9,142 nucleotides of DNA from an uncultured Collinsella sp. (GTDB lineage: Bacteria > Actinomycetota > Coriobacteriia > Coriobacteriales > Coriobacteriaceae). Location: positions 1 through 9,142 of the forward strand of contig CAUEPS010000036.1 in NCBI GenBank assembly GCA_959019775.1, written 5' to 3'. Under the pieces are notes generated by a model that was not told the DNA's origin, did not search any database, and worked only from the letters and a program-made list of their open reading frames with translations. Shown one piece after another: positions 6,199 to 9,142 of this stretch. Numbering within the stretch: position 1 is the first letter of the stretch; the number at the start of each line of letters is the position of its first letter. A program made the position numbers and the translations under genes.

Positions 6199-7224
6199 AT
6201 GAAACAGTACACGGTTGCTATTTTGGGCGCGACGGGAGCCGTGGGCACCCAGATGCTCGAGTGCCTCAACGAGCAGGAGTTCCCGGTCAGCAAGCTCAAG
6301 CTGTTGGCAAGTGCACGCTCCGCGGGCAAGACCGTCGAGTTCCGTGGCGAGCAGATCGTGATTGAAGAGGCTTGCCCCGAGGCCTTTGAGGGCTGCGATA
6401 TTGTGCTTGGCGCCGCCGGCGACGATATCGCGAAGGAGCTGCTGCCCGAGGCCGTCAAGCGCGGCGCCGTCGTGGTCGACAACAGCCACGCCTTCCGCAT
6501 GGATCCCGAGGTGCCGCTGGTCGTGCCCGAGATCAATGCCGACGACATCAAGTGGCATCACGGCCTTATCGCCAACCCCAACTGCGCGACCATTATCGGC
6601 CTGGTTCCCACGTGGCCGCTGCATCAGCTCGCTGGCGTGAAACGCATGATCGTCTCGACGTACCAGGCGGCTTCGGGTGCTGGCGCCCCCGGCATGGCCG
6701 AGCTCGAGGCTCAGTTGGCCGCCCTGGGCCGTGGCGAGGAGATTCCCGAGCCGCGCGCGTTTGCCGCCCAGCTGGCGAGTAACCTGATTCCGCAGATCGG
6801 CGGCGTCAAGGAGGAGGGCTTTACCTCCGAGGAGATGAAGCTGCAAAACGAGGGCCGCAAGATCATGCACCTGCCCGAGCTGCGCGTGAACTGCACCTGC
6901 GTGCGCGTGCCTGTGCTGCGCTCGCACTCCGAGAGCATTACGCTCGAGTTCGAGCGTGACATTACGGTTGAGGAGGCCCGTGCCGCGCTGGCTGCCGCTC
7001 CGGGCGTGAAGCTGGTTGACGACATGAGCGCCGAGGATGCGCACGACCGCTTCCCCATGCCGATGGACACCTCCGACCAGGACCTGATTTGGGTCGGTCG
7101 CGTACGCCGCGACATCTCGAACCCCGAGGCTGCGCGCGGCATCACCTTCTGGTGCTGCGGCGACCAAATCCGTAAGGGCGCGGCAACCAACGCCGTCCAG
7201 ATTGCCAAGCTGCTCTGCGAGTAG
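6199..7224 (+). CDS. asd: Aspartate-semialdehyde dehydrogenase
   Basis: The protein has 341 residues from an ATG behind AAAGGGGG, and starts MKQYTVAILGATGAVG with the Rossmann GxTGxxG loop at once; an upstream in-frame ATG at 6112 would add 29 implausible residues. It reduces aspartyl phosphate, the LysC product, to aspartate semialdehyde with NADPH, the branch point to lysine, methionine and threonine. The active-site cysteine is Cys129 in ANPNCATIIG. The STYQAASGAGAPGMAEL segment follows, and the catalytic Arg/His motif is RSHSE at 241-245 (His243). Length and motifs match the Gram-positive/actinobacterial Asd type. It is co-directional with lysC and may share its transcript. A long palindrome begins 15 bases after its stop codon. 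Confidence 0.95.
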   Translation: MKQYTVAILGATGAVGTQMLECLNEQEFPVSKLKLLASARSAGKTVEFRGEQIVIEEACPEAFEGCDIVLGAAGDDIAKELLPEAVKRGAVVVDNSHAFRMDPEVPLVVPEINADDIKWHHGLIANPNCATIIGLVPTWPLHQLAGVKRMIVSTYQAASGAGAPGMAELEAQLAALGRGEEIPEPRAFAAQLASNLIPQIGGVKEEGFTSEEMKLQNEGRKIMHLPELRVNCTCVRVPVLRSHSESITLEFERDITVEEARAALAAAPGVKLVDDMSAEDAHDRFPMPMDTSDQDLIWVGRVRRDISNPEAARGITFWCCGDQIRKGAATNAVQIAKLLCE

Positions 7225-7239
7225 TGTGACCTGTCCGGC

Positions 7240-7361
7240 GGGGCCGGGCTTAGTTTTCAGAACGTCCTCGACCATGTGTGGCGCCTTGTCCTACTCCTTC
7301 GGAGCCGCGGACAAGGCGCCACACTGGTCTGCGGAGTGTTCTGAAAACTAAGCCCGGCCCC
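7240..7361. repeat. 122-nt composite palindrome downstream of asd
   Basis: The outer arms 7240-7263 and 7338-7361 form a perfect 24-bp inverted repeat. The inner arms 7270-7291 and 7309-7329 pair over 21 bp with one bulged base. The tip contains CTCC-TTC-GGAG. Nearly all of it is base-paired, giving a very stable hairpin in either strand's RNA. It could end the lysC-asd transcript, although no T-run follows. Its sequence is unrelated to the other two long palindromes here, but its size and layered layout are the same. Confidence 0.87.
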
Positions 7362-7576
7362 TGCCTGCGGTGACGCTGCTGTGAGCGGTCTGCGATGGGG
7401 CCGTTGTTGGTCGGGGCCGCTGGGCTGATGTGGGGGCGCGTGGTTGTTGCGGGCCCTGGTCCCGGCGGCGGCCTCGGCGCTTTGCGCCTGCCGCCTTGGG
7501 GGACTGTGGGGCGCGGCCGGCAGCTGCGGCGCTGTCGCGCCTGCTGCCTGCGGGGACTTTGGGGTTGGTGCGAATC
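7362..7576. other. Gene-free GC-rich low-complexity stretch
   Basis: No coding gene is supported: open frames give Ala/Gly/Cys-rich low-complexity products with no start signal. The plus strand carries clustered G-runs (7397-7400, 7413-7416, 7422-7424 and 7432-7436, then 7498-7502, 7508-7511, 7552-7555 and 7561-7564). There is a local hairpin GGCGC-TTT-GCGCC near 7486-7498. It may be decayed sequence. Confidence 0.5.
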
Positions 7577-7756
7577 GAGGTCTAATACTTTTCCGAGAAG
7601 TGAACGACCTTATTTGGACCCCCGAAGCATTGGCATATTTTGACCGCCATTTCCTGCGGTTTTGTTGCGCGAATCCTGCGGTTTTGCGGTCTAAAGGTGT
7701 GGATGCTCCGGGGCTTCGATTTTACTCGTTCACTTCTCGGGAAAGTATTAGAGCTC
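7577..7756. mobile_element. MITE-like inverted-repeat element
   Basis: The terminal arms 7577-7607 and 7726-7756 match at 29 of 31 positions when inverted. The inner 27 bp (7581-7607 and 7726-7752) have a single T/G difference that would still pair in RNA. They flank about 118 bp of unrelated, more AT-rich sequence. Inside is a 13-bp direct repeat, TCCTGCGGTTTTG (7652-7664 and 7674-7686). The size of about 180 bp, long terminal repeats and absence of a transposase gene fit a non-autonomous miniature element. I see no clear target-site duplication, so a structured RNA or a paired protein-binding site is an alternative. An open frame crosses the element but has no convincing start. Confidence 0.55.
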
Positions 7757-7918
7757 AGCTGATAGAGGTACCGCTCTGGCGTCGATGCCCCGCGTCTTCT
7801 TCGCTTGATTGGGGAAAACAGCCTCGCTTAAACAATTACGAGCCCGCCCAGACGTATCTGCGGGGTTGTCTGCACAGTTCGCGGTATTATGTTTGCGGAG
7901 TTTTGAAAGGAGCCGCAG
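7757..7918 (+). other. ogt upstream region
   Basis: No gene is seen. A small hairpin (CAGA-CGTA-TCTG, extended by CCCGC/CGGGG) lies near 7846-7865. TATTAT at 7885-7890 resembles a -10 box for ogt, but a fitting -35 box is not evident at normal spacing. The ogt ribosome-binding site GAAAGGAG is at 7905-7912. Confidence 0.35.
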
Positions 7919-8497
7919 GTGGTCACGACGACGTTTGCTTCGCCTTTGGGCGAAATCTTGCTTGCCGCTGATGGCCGCGGTCTGACGGGGCTTTGGTTTG
8001 AGGGACAGGAGCACTTTGGCTCTACGCTGCTCAAAGAAGATGCGGAGCACGTTGAAGGTGCCGATGCGGTTTCTGGCGCCGGCGGTATGTCTTCGGTGGA
8101 TCCGGCAAATGGTGCGGCTTCTTCGGTGCTTGAGCGTTCTTGGGCTTGGCTGAATGCTTATTTTGCGGGGCAGGAGCCTCGGTTTACGCCGCCGTTGCAT
8201 ATGATTGGCACGGCGTTTCAGCGCGAGGTTTGGTTTGAGCTGCTTTCTATCCCGCGTGGCGAGGTCGCTACGTACGGTGAGATAGCCCAGCGAGTTGCGG
8301 CTCGACATCGTGTGCCGGGAAACGAGGCTCCCGTTGTGTCCCCGCGTGCCGTGGGGGCTGCGGTTGCACGCAATCCCATTTCGATTATCGTGCCGTGCCA
8401 TCGCGTGGTTGCCGCCGATGGTTCGCTCAACGGATATGCCGGCGGGCTTGACCGCAAGGAGTGGCTGCTTCGGCTCGAGGGCGCGTACGAGGAATAA
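7919..8497 (+). CDS. ogt: Methylated-DNA-[protein]-cysteine S-methyltransferase (Ogt type)
   Basis: The protein has 192 residues from a GTG start, placed six bases after GAAAGGAG (7905-7912); no ATG fits. It is a suicide repair protein that moves the alkyl group from O6-alkylguanine or O4-alkylthymine in DNA to its own cysteine. The acceptor is Cys160 in the diagnostic motif PCHRVV. Also visible are FQREVWFELLSIPRGEVATYGEIA (split here as FQREVW at 100-105 and ATYGEIA at 117-123), RAVGAAVARNP and NGYAGGLDRKEWLL. There is no Ada-type metal-binding or AraC domain, so it is the stand-alone form. Two departures are a low-complexity Ala/Gly/Glu insert at about residues 41-69, and a short extra loop (130-140) between the YGEIA helix and RAVG. 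The gene is monocistronic in this window. Confidence 0.93.
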   Translation: MVTTTFASPLGEILLAADGRGLTGLWFEGQEHFGSTLLKEDAEHVEGADAVSGAGGMSSVDPANGAASSVLERSWAWLNAYFAGQEPRFTPPLHMIGTAFQREVWFELLSIPRGEVATYGEIAQRVAARHRVPGNEAPVVSPRAVGAAVARNPISIIVPCHRVVAADGSLNGYAGGLDRKEWLLRLEGAYEE

Positions 8498-8536
8498 CGT
8501 TCGAGCACTTTGCATAGCCAAGACGCCGTGAAAGAA

Positions 8537-8614
8537 CGGGATGCGCTTTCCGAATGGCGTCCCAAACGGAAACCGTGTCCCGGAATACAGCCTTAGAGTG
8601 GGATGCCGTTTCCG
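8537..8614. repeat. Three alternating copies of a 16-bp motif (possible bidirectional terminator or switch)
   Basis: Related 16-bp units lie at 8537-8552 (plus), 8567-8582 (inverted) and 8599-8614 (plus). In the forward sense they read CGGGATGCGCTTTCCG, CGGGACACGGTTTCCG and TGGGATGCCGTTTCCG. Unit 2 can pair with unit 1 or with unit 3, but not with both at once. The array lies in the 144-bp gap between the 3' ends of ogt and the ClC remnant, so a two-way terminator is the simplest role. No long T-run follows. Confidence 0.65.
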
Positions 8615-8641
8615 GTTGAGACCACTTGCTTGGACATCTTT

Positions 8642-8836
8642 CTACGCCCGCTTCTGCAGGGCATAGATCGACTTATCCATGTTGAACAGGTAAGCCGCGA
8701 CGCAGACGATGAAGAATGCCGGCAGATTACCGAAACCGAAGACTTCGCAGCCAATCAGGATGGGTGCGAGCAGCGTATTGGTGGCGCTGCCAAAGACGGC
8801 TGCGTAGCCCAGCGCGGCGCAAAGCGCGATGGACAT
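8642..8836 (-). pseudogene. C-terminal remnant of a ClC-family chloride channel/transporter
   Basis: An open stretch of about 64 codons ends at a TAG (8642-8644). It encodes AALGYAAVFGSATNTLLAP, then EVFGFGNLP, a hydrophobic helix (AFFIVCVAAYLF) and a final NMDKSIYALQKRA. This is how I recall ClC voltage-gated chloride channel family proteins of gut Firmicutes and Coriobacteriia ending, with the last two membrane helices. A full ClC protein has about 400 or more residues, so roughly 85% is missing. Upstream the frame runs into sequence belonging to an Abi-family gene in another frame, so the channel gene was cut by a deletion or insertion. The ATG at 8834-8836 is unlikely to be a true start. 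A non-functional relic is the most likely reading. Confidence 0.7.
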
Positions 8837-9142
8837 GCCGAGTTGAGCCTCGTTATGGCGACATCTGGGTAACAGAAAGGCCCGCGTTCCTCAGAGGCAA
8901 GATAGGCAATTCTGCTTTTGAGGTAGATCTCAATTCTGCCGACCGCATCAAACATTAACTGCCGGAGGGCTCGGTCAAATTCATACGTGTAGATGATGGT
9001 TTCGAATGTTGTGCCTTCGCGAAAGATGGTAATCCCGGACTTGCATTTGGTTTTGTAGGGAAAACAGTAGGCCGACAGTCTGTAGTGGCCGACTTCGACC
9101 AAAGCTCGCTCGAGTTCGCTTTGATCAGAGCACTTAAGACCC
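8755..9142 (-). pseudogene. Abi-family (Abi_2, AbiD/F-like) gene, truncated at 3' end and running off the window
   Basis: The minus-strand frame is open from the right edge to a stop at 8755-8757. It contains LVEVGHYRLSAYCFPYK, a GTTFETIIYTYEFDRALRQL segment and the helix VGRIEIYLKSRIAYLA, then GPFCYPD. These are typical of the N-terminal part of Abi_2 proteins, linked to phage abortive infection and predicted to be HEPN-type RNases. The start codon is beyond the window; a TTG at 9100-9102 is inside the conserved region and is not the start. After about GPFCYPDVAI (near 8850) the homology stops, and the last 30 or so residues are ClC-gene DNA read out of frame. The expected C-terminal half, with the likely catalytic residues, is missing, so the gene is probably dead as a nuclease. 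Confidence 0.7.

Noticed and set aside
6064..7275. A 403-codon open frame opposite asd
   Set aside because: It is the antisense shadow of asd, with no motif and no conserved start.
7444..7971. A 175-codon open frame crossing the MITE-like element and the start of ogt
   Set aside because: It has no ribosome-binding site, a low-complexity N-terminus and overlaps ogt. The part across the element could be a repeat relic, so it is mentioned under that element but not called a gene.
8603..8872. An 89-codon plus-strand frame near the right end
   Set aside because: It is opposite the ClC remnant, whose channel-like motifs and helices are clear on the minus strand.
1..9142. CRISPR arrays, tRNA/rRNA genes, phage or integrase genes
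   Set aside because: No regularly spaced direct repeats, cloverleaf-like segment with a CCA end, rRNA signature or integrase motif was found.

Overview
The window looks like a chromosomal segment of a high-GC Gram-positive gut anaerobe. The best fit is a Collinsella-like member of the Coriobacteriia. That is a judgement from protein style, GC-rich core genes and gene content, not from a database search.

Layout. Positions 1-200 hold the 3' end of engB (yihA/ysxC), a ribosome-assembly GTPase. Positions 232-1642 hold an accessory pair of visibly lower GC: a DUF3990-family protein and an XRE-type helix-turn-helix protein whose start overlaps it. The pair sits behind a nested palindromic operator. 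This is the strongest candidate in the window for a little-studied toxin-antitoxin-like system. Positions 1929-7224 form an aspartate-family amino-acid block: thrB (homoserine kinase) and thrC (threonine synthase) on the minus strand, then lysC (aspartate kinase) and asd (aspartate-semialdehyde dehydrogenase) on the plus strand. LysC and Asd turn aspartate into aspartate semialdehyde. ThrB and ThrC turn homoserine into threonine. Homoserine dehydrogenase, the linking step, is not here. thrC and lysC diverge from a 104-bp gap. Positions 7919-8497 hold a methylated-DNA-cysteine methyltransferase (ogt type). Positions 8642-9142 hold two gene remnants on the minus strand: the C-terminus of a ClC chloride channel, joined to the truncated N-terminal half of an Abi-family gene.

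The gaps are unusual. Three long composite palindromes (about 110-130 nt, with perfect 22-30 bp outer arms and unrelated sequences) lie after the HTH gene and thrB (1781-1907), between thrC and thrB (2824-2935) and after asd (7240-7361). A fourth inverted-repeat element, resembling a miniature transposable element, lies at 7577-7756. Three alternating copies of a 16-bp motif at 8537-8614 can form two mutually exclusive hairpins. The window therefore reads as a metabolic core flanked by defence-type accessory genes and remnants, with its intergenic spaces filled by structured DNA. No tRNA, rRNA, CRISPR array or intact transposase was seen.
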